Below, in pieces: positions 22,142 through 51,598 of a stretch of 64,000 nucleotides of DNA. Source of the stretch: Trissonchulus latispiculum. Lineage: Eukaryota; Nematoda; Enoplea; Enoplida; Ironidae. A program made the position numbers and the translations under genes. The DNA is taken from NCBI GenBank assembly GCA_030248195.1, contig JASAND010005673.1, positions 1-64,000 of the forward strand, given 5' to 3'. The notes beneath the pieces were generated by a model. That model was not told the origin of the DNA. It searched no databases and saw nothing but the letters and a program-made list of their open reading frames with translations. Within the stretch, counting starts at the first letter, position 1. Each line of letters begins with the position of its first letter.

Positions 22142-25100
22142 ATGATGTGCAGCCCCTTTGACGAGGCGGCGGGCATTGCGGAGAGCGACAACGCCGCGGC
22201 CATGCTAGACTTCCTCCTGATGGATCAGAACCCGGAGAATGGGATGGCTCTCTCTCCCTCGCCCTCTCTGGGGGGTCTGGACAGGACGAGGACGGGCGAA
22301 GGAACCTCCTCCTCCTCCTCTATCCTGGATGAATTCTTCTCTCCCGACGGAGGAGGACTGAGCGGATCACTACTCGCTCAGCAACAGCTACTCTATCCCC
22401 CATATCCTGGGACCGATGCCACTTCGCCCAACAACTATCACCACAACAGCAACGGTCCTCCACCCTACTCAGGTCCTGAGAGTGGCCTTCTGTCCGTCGC
22501 CTGTTCCTACTGTCACATGACCTTCCCGTCACGTGACCTCCTAGGGCGTCATCTCATCCAATATCACGGACAGACTCCACCACCTCCTCCTCAGCCTCCC
22601 GGTTCGAGACTCCCTCTTCCTCAGTCCATGCGTCAGACCCCTTCCCAATGCCCGGATCCTGATAAACCCTATAAGTGTACTCAGTGTAAGTCGCCTTCAC
22701 TGTTCTCTTCGATTGTTTCTGGTTTCTGATCATTTGAATTTGACAATCTCTTCACTTGTCCTTTCAAATATACATAGGATGTGTGCTTTAATCATTAATA
22801 ATCATTAATCATAGTTTATCAACAGTTCAGCAGTAGTATATTGGGCTTTTTCTAGGCGAAAAAGTGGGGGTGGGGAGAGGGCCCCCCCCAACTAGTGAGG
22901 GGGGAACCCAAAAGTGGGGGGAATCTAAAATGGTCTAAAATCGCTAATAATGTAGCAAAAATAGCCTGTTTTCTACATATACTGCTATAACTATGCTTAG
23001 AAGTGCTCAAAAATTGAGTTTGAGTACCAAAATAGACGATTTTGAGCAAAAAATTGCGGCGAAGCCGGAAAATTTTTAGCAAAAAATTGCGGCGAAGCCG
23101 GAAAATTTTTGAAATTTTTGACTAAAAATCCTTAAAATTTGGCATTTTCTGGGCACCTTATGGTGAGTGGGGGGGAAGCCCAAAAAGTGGGGGTGGGGCC
23201 GAGTGGGGGGGGGAAGGGATCGAGTGGGGGGACCCAAAAAGTGGAGGGGGGCGCCCCCGCCCCCCCCCCCAGTAAAAAAAGCCCAGTAAAAAAGCCCAGG
23301 TATATCCATTATTTCTACGGTTCTTGATGGATTGTAGAAACGCACCGGGGCCTGGATTCTGGCCCTGTCCCAACTGAGGACTAAATTGAAGGGAATTTTG
23401 TAATTGACGGGAGATTTTTAATCAAAATTGACTGGTCTGTTGTTGTAACAAATTGGAGTTAAAGTGTTAGAAAATGTTGGCTCTCTTGATTGGATTGGAT
23501 GACTCAGAGGTGCTAATAACAGGGTACACCTACAGAGTTTTGATTTTTTAACTTTTCAAAAGGCGTTAAAAATAGCATGCATATATATACAGCACTGTGA
23601 ATGATGTGATGTTTGTTTCGGTTTCAGGCGTGGCCTCATTCAAGAGCAAGGGCGGTCTGGCCAGTCATGCCATCATTCATTCGGACGAGAAGCCCTTTGG
23701 CTGCTGTGTCTGTCAGTCTCGATACAAGCGGAAAACCTCTCTGAAATCTCATCTCCAGCGTCACATCCGAGAGTGTGACATCACCCCGGCTCAGCGCTAC
23801 TCTCTCGGGTGGCTCCTGGAAAATTTCAATGTCGTCAAGCCCAATGTTGCCCTGGATGACTATCTCAAGTCTGTACCTGTCCCCGTGGGATTGCAACAAC
23901 AACAGCAACAGCCACAGCAATCTCTTAGTGGACCAGGGATTGGTACGGGGGCCAATCAGTCAGTCTATCCCAATCCTGCTCCTGTTTTGGGGAGAGGTGG
24001 TTCCTCCTCAGTGTCCTCCTGGCCCCTGTCCACCTCCACTCCCTCCCCCTCTCCCTCCCTTTCCTCCTCCAATCCCCACTCTGGCCCCTTCGACTGGCCC
24101 GCCTCCGCCTCTCCTCCCTTCTCACCCCCGGCGCCACAGCAGTCCGGAGGTTCCGCTCCCATGGGACATCTCGGGGCGCCGTCCTCTGCAGTCCAAAATG
24201 GATATTATTGGAATGGGTCCAATGAGAGTGGTGCCCTTGGTTCCATGAGTCATGGTTCTGTCCCGACTGCTCCTGTGGGAATGGCACCTGGTGGGGTTAA
24301 CCCACCGCCGCCTTCTGGCTATGCCTATTCTCCTCACTATGGTAATGACACCATGACAGCAGCTCAGTATTCCTCCGCCTATCCTTCGAACGGGGCTGGC
24401 TACTCCACTTCCGCCCCTTCCCTGGGCAGAAGTGGGGTCTGGAATTCCGCAGCCTCCTATGCCGGTCCTTCTCCCAGTTCTCAGGTCCTTCGGCCGTGTG
24501 GTGACCCCTCTTCTTCCACTCTGAACTGTTATTCTGGTCAGCCATACTCCCATCCCCATCAACCTCAGACTTCAGTCCCTTCATCTACTTCATATTCCAC
24601 GCAGTGTTACCAGCAGGAGTCTTATTATCCATCTCAGTCACTCCAGAACCATCAAGTTCAGCACAATAATTCGCAGTCGACCTCTACCTATTCTACTTAT
24701 CCTGGCGTTCCCACCGGTTATAATCTAAATGGATGCAGTTCGACCAGTAGTCAATATCCTTCCATGGGCCAATTGAATCAATCTCTGACTGGGGGCTATC
24801 CTAGTCCTACGTTGGGATCACTGCCAGGGCAGACGCAGCCGCCTCTTCGATCCAATTCCTTGACTGAGAATGGGAGTGGTCCGCCGCCAGTGGAGTGCAT
24901 TGTGGTGGGCGGTCGAGCCCTGGAGGATTTGGATGAGGAGGGTCGATGCTGGCTTCGAGAGGTCCGTCATCAGGACTCCATCTCCTCCTCTTCCTTGACC
25001 CTCTCCCCGCCTCCTCCTCCCACCTCCACCACCACCACTGCACTGAACACTCCTGAGGACCACAGCAGAGGCACGACGACTCCTTGTGACGCTGTGGCTC

Positions 25101-25312
25101 CACCCCTCCGCTACTCAACGGAAGATCACAGTACTACCTCCTCTTTTACTCAGATCCCGACAGATCCTGCACAGCCAACGGAAGTTGTCACCATTCTTGA
25201 CGATGATGATGATGATGAGGTTAATGGTGATATCATGTCCAGTAGTAGTCTTGTTGCCCCTTTGGCGGAGAGTGCCATAGTTAAGATGGAGAATGCAACG
25301 GCCTTCCTATGA
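22142..25312 (+). CDS. Three-finger C2H2 protein with long disordered tail
   Basis: Two exons, 22142-22685 and 23628-25312, join at GT 22686 and AG 23627. The junction codon restores the second Cys of finger 2 (KCTQC followed by VASFKSKGG), giving 742 residues. The N-terminus has a hydrophobic/acidic stretch (MLDFLLMDQ). Finger 1 is CSYC..HLIQYH near residues 121-142; fingers 2 and 3 (CTQC..HAIIH, CVC..HLQRH) are adjacent, followed by REC. Residues from about 250 are S/P/Q/G/Y-rich and probably disordered. Near the C-terminus VVTILDDDDDDE looks like a SUMO-interacting motif and VKME like a SUMO acceptor site. A nuclear transcriptional role is likely; no specific orthologue is recognised. The frame stays open upstream to an acceptor-like TTACAG (ending 22123), so another 5' exon is possible. 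Confidence 0.82.
22842..23298. mobile_element. TGGGCTTTTTC-type MITE in the intron of the three-finger gene
   Basis: The left end is TGGGCTTTTTCTAGG; the right end AGTAAAAAAGCCCA occurs twice in tandem. The flanks AGTATAT and GGTATAT agree at 6 of 7 positions. The sub-ends are G/C-run rich (GTGGGGGTGGGGAG), and an internal AAAAAATTGCGGCGAAGC unit is duplicated near 23047 and 23083. Non-coding. Confidence 0.7.
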
Positions 25313-25486
25313 CCATCTCCTCTCTAGTTCATTAAACTTACTCTTGAGAGAGAGAACTATTCAGGTGCTGTATATACATTGGAAACAATTGTTAGTCTTT
25401 GTATTATTGTTGTTGTTGTTGTTGCTTGCGTGAGTGATATGTTGTGTCTTGCTTTTTATCCATTCAGTTCATCTTGTTTGAAGAAA

Positions 25487-25492
25487 AATAAA
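25487..25492 (+). promoter_or_regulatory. Candidate polyadenylation signal
   Basis: AATAAA lies 175 bp after the stop codon of the three-finger gene, a plausible 3' UTR length. Confidence 0.5.
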
Positions 25493-25504
25493 GAAGGTGC
25501 TCAG

Positions 25505-25765
25505 TGTGGATTTCTTAGGTTAGGGAGGGCCCCCCCGGGTCTAAGGGTGGGGCGAAACTTTTTGGAAAATGTTTAAAAATAGCTTTTTTTGCTGCTGAGC
25601 TAAAAAGTACATAAATTTTAACCTAAATTTAAGCTTACAATAGCTAAAAAGACCTAAGTATCCGACGAAGCCGGAAAATTTTTTCCCGGCACTTTTGGGT
25701 GCTGTAGGGGGAGGGTCCGAATCCTGTCCACCCCCACACCCCTCTCCCCCTGTAGGGAAAAGCCA
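25505..25765. mobile_element. G/C-run MITE-like segment downstream of the three-finger gene
   Basis: The right edge GTAGGGAAAAGCCA matches the TGGCTTTTTC-type ends, and the interior repeats the GCTGCTGAG, AACCTAAATTTAAGC and CGAAGCCGGAAAATTT phrases of 15196-15522. The left edge is less clear. Confidence 0.5.
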
Positions 25766-25966
25766 GAGTTTCTGCGTTGGCTAAAATGCTTTCCTTAAAG
25801 TTTTACCATGTTACGTAACTCTAAGAACTCTGACTAGACTATTGACATCAGACTCCACAAAGTTCAGTTGCAGCAGCAGTTTCCAAAGCCTTTGGTTTTC
25901 CCCGCTCCAAGTTTTTCTGGCTACACTAGTGCTATCACAGAGCGTGACAATGCATGAACGGTTTTC

Positions 25967-26266
25967 TGGCATTTTTTAGGGTTTTGAAAGTGGGGGAGGG
26001 AGCGAGTCCAAGGGATAAAATACCAAAATTTTTAGCGAAAAATTAGCATTTTTTACGTAAACACACAAAGCTTTTTAAGCATAAAATTAACTTATAAGTC
26101 CATAAATTAGCTAAAAATTCAGAAAATTTTTGAAAATTTTACCTCAAAAACTTAATTTTTTGACACTTTTGGGCGACCCCCAAAAAGTGGGGGGGGCTTG
26201 CCGAAAAGTGGAGGGATGAAAGTGGGGAGCTGCCAAAAGTGGGGGCCCTCCCACTAAAAAATGCCA
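25967..26266. mobile_element. TGGCATTTTTTAG MITE, perfect 7-bp TSD
   Basis: Inverted ends TGGCATTTTTTAG and CTAAAAAATGCCA are flanked by the perfect 7-bp repeat GGTTTTC (25960-25966 and 26267-26273). It is about 300 bp, with G-runs and AAAGTGGGGG phrases at both sides. Non-coding. Confidence 0.8.
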
Positions 26267-26740
26267 GGTTTTCTTCGTGTTTGGGTAATTCTGGACGTTA
26301 ATTAGTTAGTTAGTTAGTTAAGACTTTAATTTTTAGATTTTTAGATTTTCTCTGGCCAAATCTCGGAAAAATATTTAAATGGTTTTAAATATATATACGT
26401 ACTTTTCAAAATTTGTATATCGGTAATCATTTTTCCCTCGCCAAAATGTGTGATGAACACGACGTGCTGCGCAAGTGGTCATTGTTTGTTCACACATTTT
26501 TATATATTTTATCAAATTTTATATTTTCCTTCACAGGGAAGGGAAGATTGTCGATTTGTGACCTGTGCTTTTCTTTGTTGAGTTTACCTGTGTTGATCAT
26601 GCAAGCTGCCGTATAAAATTTCACTTTGATTATTGTGTATTACGTATGTGCTGTTCATCATGTTATCATGTACAAAACCGATGAACCGATATTGATTGTC
26701 TTTGGCTCTCTCATGATTATCAAACTCGAAGTGTCAGAAC

Positions 26741-27024
26741 TAAAGATGAGCATCGGATTTTTATTCTTGTCCGAATATCTGCATGTTCAAGAAAATTTTT
26801 CGATTACACAGTTAAAACTTCAGTTTTTCCTGCAAATTTTTCGCTGCGCTACAAATCCTATCATCAACCCAAACTTGGTTTCGCTAAATATTTTCAGAAA
26901 ACTATTGCAAAAATATTCAGAATGCTTCGAAATTTTTGTCTACAATTTGCTGATTTTTTACAGTTTTATGAAAATTTGTTTTTCTCAAATCGGATACTAT
27001 CCGGATATCCGGTGCCTATCACTA
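26741..27024. mobile_element. hAT-like MITE, 284 bp
   Basis: The ends TAAAGATGAGCATCGGAT and (inwards from the right) TAGTGATAGGCACCGGAT are similar. The flanks GTCAGAAC and GTCAAAAC match at 7 of 8 bases, an hAT-style 8-bp duplication. The 139-codon open frame over this region is therefore not taken as a gene. Confidence 0.7.
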
Positions 27025-27611
27025 GTCAAAACGTGTTATGATTGACTCAGGTGAAAGTTGAAATTTGTGGGTATCTATAACTAACATGCTTTGTACTATA
27101 TACGTAATTTGTGTACAGAAATTGCTAGGCTTGTAAAATATTTTGTGGACGTTATTAGTTTAAATGTCTTCGAAATTATATTCTATTGCTCAAAGGTGTT
27201 GGAGTTTGGTTCAGTTTGTTGTTAATGTATACTTTTTGTTGTACAATAATCAGTCGTGTAATTATAAACATAAAACTTCCTACTAGAGAGTGACTGGCTA
27301 AGAGTGTATCTTATCCTTGACCATTTCGGCCGGAGTGTTGGACGAATGCGAAACAATCCACAATGGGAAATCTGTTTTTAATTACTGTTACGTATTTCTT
27401 TGTTTCGTTTTTACGTTTTATGGGTTAGAATTGGTAAAAATTTTACTTGTCTCTCCTGCCATTTTGTAACGTTTTTTATGAAAATGTTCCTGTTATCTGT
27501 TTGCAGATTTAGTTCTAGTTAGTTGTAGTTAGTTATTCTGAATAGTTGCTGTGTAGTGTAGTTTTTCTTGGTTTCTTTCCTTCTTTCTATGTTGCTTTTA
27601 TTGCTGTCTAC

Positions 27612-28452
27612 CTGGGGCCCGTTGAATAAAACTTTCAATAATAGGTCAATAGGTCCAATAGGCAATAGGTAAATAGGCTGAGAGCGTTGCATAAAACTAA
27701 TTTTCAATTACAATAGGCTATTTTTCCAATTTAATAGGCGATTTCGATAGGCGAGCGTTGCATAAAACTCGAGCAATTTTAATACCTATTAAATTTCACC
27801 TATAGAAACGGTAAGATTTTCGAATTATCAAAGAAGATAATTTGTTTCCGATTATATGTGCATTTATGAGCTTTTCAGCACAATTTACTTTTACAAACTA
27901 GATGAAAAATAGAAACACAGAAAGTCTCATGCATGTCTAAGATCGTTTAGATAAAAACATAGAGTTAAATTTCACCTGAAAAGTGAATTTAATTTTAAAA
28001 TTTCACATGAAAATTTATATACTTAATGAAGAGCATACAAAAGTCTTGGAAAAAATTTAATAAGCTGTAGCTGTCGCAAATCTAGCCAAAACAAACGATT
28101 TCTTGTCAAACCTTATTAGGTTTTATCATTTAAGTATATATTTCGTTTTTTCTTAGAATTCTATTTTTTGTTAATATTCTTTGCTAGCATGATTATTTTC
28201 TTGATGTTTCGTTATGGCAGTTGTTGTTTGAAGATCTACTGCATCAATGTATAGCGCAACTATACATTATGTAAAGGGCAAAATGAACTATTTTAATAGG
28301 TAACCTATTGGTTTGGTTGTCAATAGGTATGAAAAAGGAGCCTATGACAAATAGTGTTTTATGCAACGCATTTTAATACTCCCTATTGCCTATTGCCCCA
28401 AATTGCCTATTGTTATTTACTTATGAAATTGTTTTTATGCAACGGGGCCCAG
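27612..28452. mobile_element. MITE with CTGGG(G)CCCGTTG ends and AATAGG repeats
   Basis: The left end is CTGGGGCCCGTTGAATAAAA and the right end, inwards, CTGGGCCCCGTTGCATAAAA. Each side carries many AATAGG/CCTATT units and GCGTTGCATAAAACT phrases. No transposase or clear target duplication. Confidence 0.75.
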
Positions 28453-28454
28453 TT

Positions 28455-29785
28455 CTTTAGCTTTTAGCGCGTGTATATATCCTGGTTGTTTATATCATGA
28501 CCATGAGGCCTGTTAGAAATGTGCAAACTAAGTCCATTTTATTGATGAATGTTAATGTTAAATGTCAAACCTGTGTGATGATCCAGAAACAGTTCGGGAA
28601 AAGAAATAACCAAATATCTACATACGCGTCTTTGGCTTAAATTTTCATTGCTCATACAATTAGTAAATTATCCTTTACTATAGAGTTTCTCAGCTTAATT
28701 TCCACCAATGTTGATTCCTAGGTGGTTGTGCTTTATTTTTCCTAAGTCCGAAGTCCTTTGTTATATAAAATAATGAAATAGATTAATTGTTCAGTTCTGT
28801 TTGGATCTGTTGAGCTTCAAGTTGTAATGCGTACGTAATGAGTGAACCTTCGTATTAGCTTTCAACCTTGCAATGCCTCTGTATATGTATACATTTAATG
28901 TTTAGTGTTTATGTTATTATACTATATGCACTTGTATATATAGCTACTGTACCCTCTTGCAAGGTGTATGGTTCAGGCAAGAAGACACTGGAACGATTTA
29001 TATCATTGCTTGGTAATAGTTGTGGAAATCGGAATTTGTGGTCTGTGGATAACTAATTATTGATTATAACTGCTTGTTGATAGGAGATCATGGCGGGACC
29101 CCTTTGTGCCATTCTATGCTTCGACTTTTTCCTGTATGTACATAGTATTTCTTGTGCCGCATTAGTTCAGTTGTTTGCAGGTTTGAATTTTTAATTAAAC
29201 ATTTTGTTGATTAAAGCTGCCACAAAACTTTCCCAAATCCGCTTGAGCAAAGAACTAAGCGAATATCGGTTTCCCATGGGCTCTAGCAAACCCAGCTAAC
29301 CATCCGTAACTGGTCCGTAAATGGATGCCACGCCCACCACGATGCGCCGTCGTCTTTGTAAGGACTGAGTGAGTATCCGGGGGTTAGCACCCGCACCCTA
29401 AGCCCTGACTGACATGGATTGGAGAATACTCCGGAGTTTATCTTACTTTAACCGAAAGTAGGTAAATTAGGTTAGTAGTAAGTAAATATGCTAGTAGTGG
29501 GAAGGCATTGTTTCCTGGTGTGTGGTTACCCAACGTTTTGGGATTTCATCTTAACTGCGGGATTAAAATGAGTGATAATTCCGCTCGTGGTAATGTGATT
29601 CTTGTTTGCCCTGTCTCAACCCAATTCTTAGCATGGGCGGATGGGCCAACAATTGGTAGCTTCCCAGTTCGTCCAGAAACTATTGGTTCACGTAAGGGTT
29701 GCGATGCGGTCTAAACTGAGAAAGGGTAAGAAAAAAGTACGCTGAAGAATTTTGTTGCTTTGAATTATTGATCACTATTTTTCCT
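28455..29785. other. Intergenic stretch without recognised features
   Basis: A+T-rich, no gene supported. A short G+C-richer block near 29270-29410 contains TCCGGGGGTTAGCACCC and ACTCCGGAGT but matches nothing I recognise. Confidence 0.45.
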
Positions 29786-29789
29786 AAAA

Positions 29790-30470
29790 AATGCTAATTT
29801 TAGTCAAAACTAAAATTTTTCTACTATTCAGGCCTTTCTCGGAATATGGTCCGAGTTCTATCTCCGGGCAAATTACAACCGACGTACGTACAACTCCACG
29901 GGGTACCATCCAGTCCTTTTCCCACCTTTTTAGACTATTGAAACCCGGTTTACCTCGACATTTGGAAATTAGTTGACGATGTAGTTCCCATGAAGGATGA
30001 AGATTCTTGTGAACTTCCTCCTTGTAGGTATCTAATTCGCAATGAACGGAGGGCTCTTTGTTCTTCATATATAGCAGTGTATGGCAGACAGGCGTGCATC
30101 GCGGCCATACATAAGGAAATGCTGACTTTCCCCGGTGACAGTCGATGCATTGGATCGCAAGGCCATTAGTTTAAAAGGAAAATCGATGTCCCAGTCTTTT
30201 CCTGATGCAATTAAGGTTTCCCTGGCTTTGTTATTTATTCTTTCCATTGCTCTGAGGATTATAGGCGGGTAGGCTCTGAATCGAAAAACGGACTGCAGAT
30301 TCGTGTTCTGCGACCCTGAAAACCCCTGAATACAACTTTCCAGCAAAGTCGATGACAAAAGTTTTCGATCCTTGGTCCCTCCTTACAAATCGAATTTCGC
30401 GAAATCGAAAATTTTGCGTATTTGAACTCAGCGTGGTCCAAAACATGCCCATATCAAATTCAAATACCAT
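29790..30470 (-). pseudogene. Ty3/gypsy-like integrase remnant, frameshifted
   Basis: On the minus strand, pieces of a retroelement integrase core appear in successive frames. RRDQGSKTF, like the catalytic-Asp region, is followed by AYNPQSNG. After a frame change come ERINNKARETL, DWDIDFPFKLMALRS and FLMYGRDARL, the usual order in Ty3-type integrases. Further minus-strand fragments continue to about 29790. The breaks mean no functional protein. No LTRs or other polyprotein domains were identified around it. Confidence 0.65.
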
Positions 30471-30804
30471 ACCATTTAGTCAAGTTCTGCATAATCTGGG
30501 TATGGGGGAGTTATTATGAAAAGATCCAGAGTTTGTGCACAGCGTATGCTGAAAACGCCTTTCCTGATTACGCAAACTTTTAACCTTTTTAAAACTGAGG
30601 CGCATGCAGTATGGGATCTATACAACCTTCCTTTTTCAATCAAGCTTATCACAATTAATTTTTCAACAATTTCGGAAACCGTTCACCGCAATCAATCAAA
30701 CGATATGGGGCCGTTTTCACTGGTGAAACCGAATTTGCATGAGGCTAGTGACTAATGATGAAATCGGCCCATGGCATGGTGTCGTCTCCCCGATTTATGC
30801 TTAA

Positions 30805-32023
30805 AGGGGGGGGTCACTTTGGTCAAAAATCGATAGTCACGGATTTCGCTCATTTTCACACATAATATGCCCCCATATGTTCTCAAAAATAACTTAGAAT
30901 ATTAGCGTTCGAAATCAAACTGTGACAGATTTATTCAGGTTCAAAGCCGGAAAACATAAAAATTCCGGTGATGAGCCCTGCAAGGTCAGGTTGAGACCAA
31001 ACGCGACCGAAAACAGGGTTAACCGATACACCAAATTAAAGCCTTTACTAAGGTAATATTTAAGTGCAGACGTGGCTCAAGGCCAGCTATCCAGGCGTTC
31101 ATAATGCATGCTTGAGTGTTGCACTGACCTAACCTTGCAGGACTGCCCAGTATAATTTTAACTCGTTTTATCTTGCACTTGCACAGACAACATTTTAGAC
31201 CCATAGTTGTATGAGAAAAGTTGTTCCTCGTTCCATTAGCTATCGATTGATACCCATTTTGTCTATATTTGGAAAAATTTTAAAATTGACATTTTTCACC
31301 TATAAAGATCAACGGTGCCGCCACAGTAGCATGTTCAATATTGACGCATTTGTTTTGGCCACATTATGTGACAGACATAGATATATTAATTAATCTGCCA
31401 AGTTTGGTGATTTTTTACCACATAATGAGTGAGAAATTATCAAAAGAATGTAAAAATTATGAAAAATGGCCATTTTTAGCAAAATTTGCTGTTTTTGTGG
31501 CAAGTTTTTTGAGCTTGCTGTAGATGATAGAAACATGCGAGTACTTTAATAAGAGGTGGTTTTATGCGTAGAGTGCAGCTATCTATTGGCCGTTTCTGTA
31601 GCTTTTGCCAATCGTTCAGGACAAGCAAAAGAGTACCGTAGGTCCTGTTTTTCATGGTTCAAAAATGGCCGATTTTCCAAAATTCTGACTTTAATAATTC
31701 GCCCAAAACCCAATACTGAACAGAATCGGTTCAGAGGAGATAGCTGCACTCTACAATATGTCCTTAATGGTTCTGAAAAGGTTTCAGAGTTCTAACTCTT
31801 ATACAGCGAAAATTTTTTCTGCCACAAACTTTTTAACCTAACTTTTTCATTTTCCTATGTTTAACACATGTCGAGGTCACGTTTGAGGGCCTGTACAGAA
31901 CGATAGAAGCAATATTTCGCAAAACGCTCTTGTCTTGTTTCGCGGACCCATGGGGACTACAAAATATGTGAAAATGAGCAAAATCGGAGATGGTCGAAAA
32001 ATTGGCAAAAAAGTGACCCCCCC
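30805..32023. mobile_element. TTAA-flanked nonautonomous element
   Basis: TTAA stands at both edges (30801-30804 and 32024-32027). The inverted ends are AGGGGGGGGTCACTT and, read inwards, GGGGGGGTCACTT. TTAA duplication is characteristic of piggyBac- and Kolobok-type elements. The interior has no transposase. Its right ~215 bp matches 17885-18095. Confidence 0.7.
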
Positions 32024-32027
32024 TTAA

Positions 32028-33005
32028 CTGAGCAACTGTTCAACAGTGAGCAGAAAGCGTACTTTGGCGTTGTTGCTTTCGTCGTAAACCAACTGTCTAA
32101 ACATATCGGCGAGGCGGCCTGCCATTGTCTCAAATGAAAAATCTTGAAAACCTGAAAACATAACAATTGACAATATCAACAACCTCTAGGTACTTAGTAC
32201 CTACCTACTTAGGCCTAACTCAATAACCAACTATAAAAACAAACAAGTTTATTATACAGGCAACCAGTATACATGGAAGATCAAAACACAAAGCTACATC
32301 AACAACTCAACAATAAATAGATAAATACTTAAATTAAATACACAACTTTATGACAATTGTCTAAGAGACTCTTCAAAAAAGTCAAAAAATACAATATATA
32401 TTCTACAACATTGTTATGTAGCCCTCACCCATACCGTCACAGTGTAAGGCGTAGTCAACTCCCGCAAAGAAGGTGTCGTCTGCAGCTTTGGCAACAAAAT
32501 AATATGAAAATGGGAATGTACAATAGCGGAGGCCCTGTTATGTAAGACAAATACAGTTACAAAAACACAATTATAATGTCAACCCAAACTTTGTCAGGCT
32601 TAAATTTAAATAAAATAGCATAATCACAAAAAAAGAAACAACACGGCTCGAATTAAGTTAGGTAGAATCACAAACTCTAAATAAAACATGCTATTTTTAT
32701 AACAAAACAAACTGCAAGTAAAAAGTAGCCATTTCAAAGTTTTTGTTACACTGAAAAATACATCGGTTTAAACCGTGCGCCCAGTCTGATTCTACATAAC
32801 AAAATATTATAGATCTAGTGAGTTACAGAAACCGACAAAGCAATAACACAACTGAATGAAAGCCGTTTCATTCAAAATGCTGTTCACCCTTTAGTTTCCA
32901 GTTTTCAGCCCTGATATCTGAAAACGCTAAACATGAGAAGGGGCAAGGAAGGAAAGGAAAGGAAAGCAAGAAGGAGGAAAGGAAGAGGAATTGAAAGGAA
33001 AAGGG
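32028..33005. other. Intergenic / probable 3' UTR of the GPR107/108-like gene
   Basis: A+T-rich without ORF support. A purine tract of GGAAAGGAAAGGAA type (32937-33005) lies immediately after the stop codon on the coding strand's far side. The nearest AATAAA on the minus strand is near 32250, so the 3' end of the transcript is uncertain. Confidence 0.45.
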
Positions 33006-33009
33006 ACAA

Positions 33010-50226
<17,217 letters not shown>

Positions 50227-50229
50227 CCC

Positions 50230-51075
50230 TCCGCCACTTCCAACAAAATATACATACATACAATATACATTTATATATTTAACATGGTAGACAGTGCTCA
50301 TAAGGCGTATGTAGATAAATGTGGAGGAAGGCGCCTGCTCCCCTCTGCTCCTGAAAGTCCTCCAAGAAATTTTGCTAACGGAAAATCTAGGGGGGGGGGT
50401 AGGGCGGCAGGGGTTAGAGGTCCTGGGGGATCAAATCAAATCTCGACTATATGGGAATATCAAAGCATATCTTTAACGTATGGCTGAGGTCCTTTAACAC
50501 TCAAAGATTAAACAAATGCTCGCCGAACAAAATGTTCTAAAGTGGCAAATCTTGGTAACAATCGACTCACCTCATCGCCCTGAGCGAAGAAATATCAAAT
50601 TTATTGCATAAAAATGCGTTTTTGCCCCCCGCCCAAGTTACTAGCGGAAAGTTGGGGGAAGGTATATAAGTAAAAAATCTGGGGGAGTGGGCGGGTTACA
50701 TGGGGTCAAAAATATTGGGGACCCAAACTCCAAACCCCTCATGGTGAAACTATGGGGAGGGGATCTGAGCTCAGATTGGGGGGGGGGGCAGGTCGGGTAG
50801 GGGGAAGGGGGGCTGGCCTTCTCGTGTGGGGTTCTCACAGGGGAACATCACAAACTGTAGCCTGGTACAGTTACGCCTGGTATGGGATAATGGGGAGGGC
50901 ATAAAAAGAAGGGTATCTGGGCAAAAAATGGTGAGTTTCGGCTCAAACGGAGGAGGGTTCCCAAAAATTGAAAAATACCCAAAAATGTTTGGCACTTATA
51001 TATAAATTGGGGGGACAAAAATTTTGCGGATGGGGGGGGGGCGGGGGTCGGGGCGATATATTGTTTGTAACGCCC
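50230..51075. other. 5' flank of the GPR107/108-like gene and repeat mosaic
   Basis: No gene beyond exon 1. Several G-runs (50389, 50778, 51027) belong to G/C-run MITEs whose limits I cannot fix. A promoter element could not be identified with confidence. Confidence 0.45.
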
Positions 51076-51077
51076 CC

Positions 51078-51552
51078 CCGGCAAAATTTTTCAGCGGGCC
51101 CCCCCTTTCAAAATCCTGGATCCGCCACTGGTCCCCCATTTTTGCCTGACCTCCCTCCATAGGTGTAATTGGGGGGGGGGGGGGTGCGGGTGGAACCCGT
51201 AACGTAACCCCCCCCAGCCATTTTTCCAAACCCCCAATTAAACATGTTGGCAATCAAGTTTTCGAGTTTAAATACACTGTCTAATGTTAAAATTAGTTAA
51301 TGATTTCATGTTTTTCGACATTAGCAATGGCTGAAAATGCGATTTTGGCATAAAAATTGAAAAATTTTTGGGGGGAGGTTTGGGGGGATCGTGGGGGGTT
51401 TGGGAGGTCTGAAAAGGGGGCTCCCCCAAAATTGCGGGGGTGGAGCCTCCCTCCCACCCCAAATCCCCGTTACACCTATGCCTCCCTCCCTACTTTCTTC
51501 AAACCACCACTTTTTCGATAGCCACACACACACACCTATGGGGAGGGGGGCA
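51078..51552. repeat. Segmental duplication, copy A
   Basis: Almost identical to 56598-57080 over about 475 bp. It covers an element end (CCTGGATCCGCCACTGG), unique spacer and a complete CATAGGTGTAA element with the same target duplication. Shared flanks indicate duplication of the block rather than two insertions. Confidence 0.85.
51158..51480. mobile_element. CATAGGTGTAA MITE, 8-bp TSD
   Basis: Inverted ends CATAGGTGTAA and TTACACCTATG (the right one with one C variation next to it) are flanked by CCTCCCTC (51150-51157 and 51481-51488). G-runs and a TTTGGGAGGTC stretch fill the right half. The duplicate is at 56686-57010 with identical flanks. Confidence 0.75.
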
Positions 51553-51598
51553 GTGGCGGATCCAGGGGGGGGCACGGGGGCCCGGGGCCCCCCCTAGA
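51553..51598. mobile_element. CAGTGGCGGATCCAG transposon terminus
   Basis: CAGTGGCGGATCCAGGGGGG is an hAT-style terminus with a following G/C-run palindrome. The inverted version ends at 51130 and 56658, so ends of three copies lie in this region without assignable partners. Confidence 0.6.

Noticed and set aside
26626..27045. 139-codon plus-strand frame
   Set aside because: Most of it coincides with a hAT-like MITE bounded by near-perfect 8-bp repeats, and the composition is that of A+T-rich noncoding DNA.
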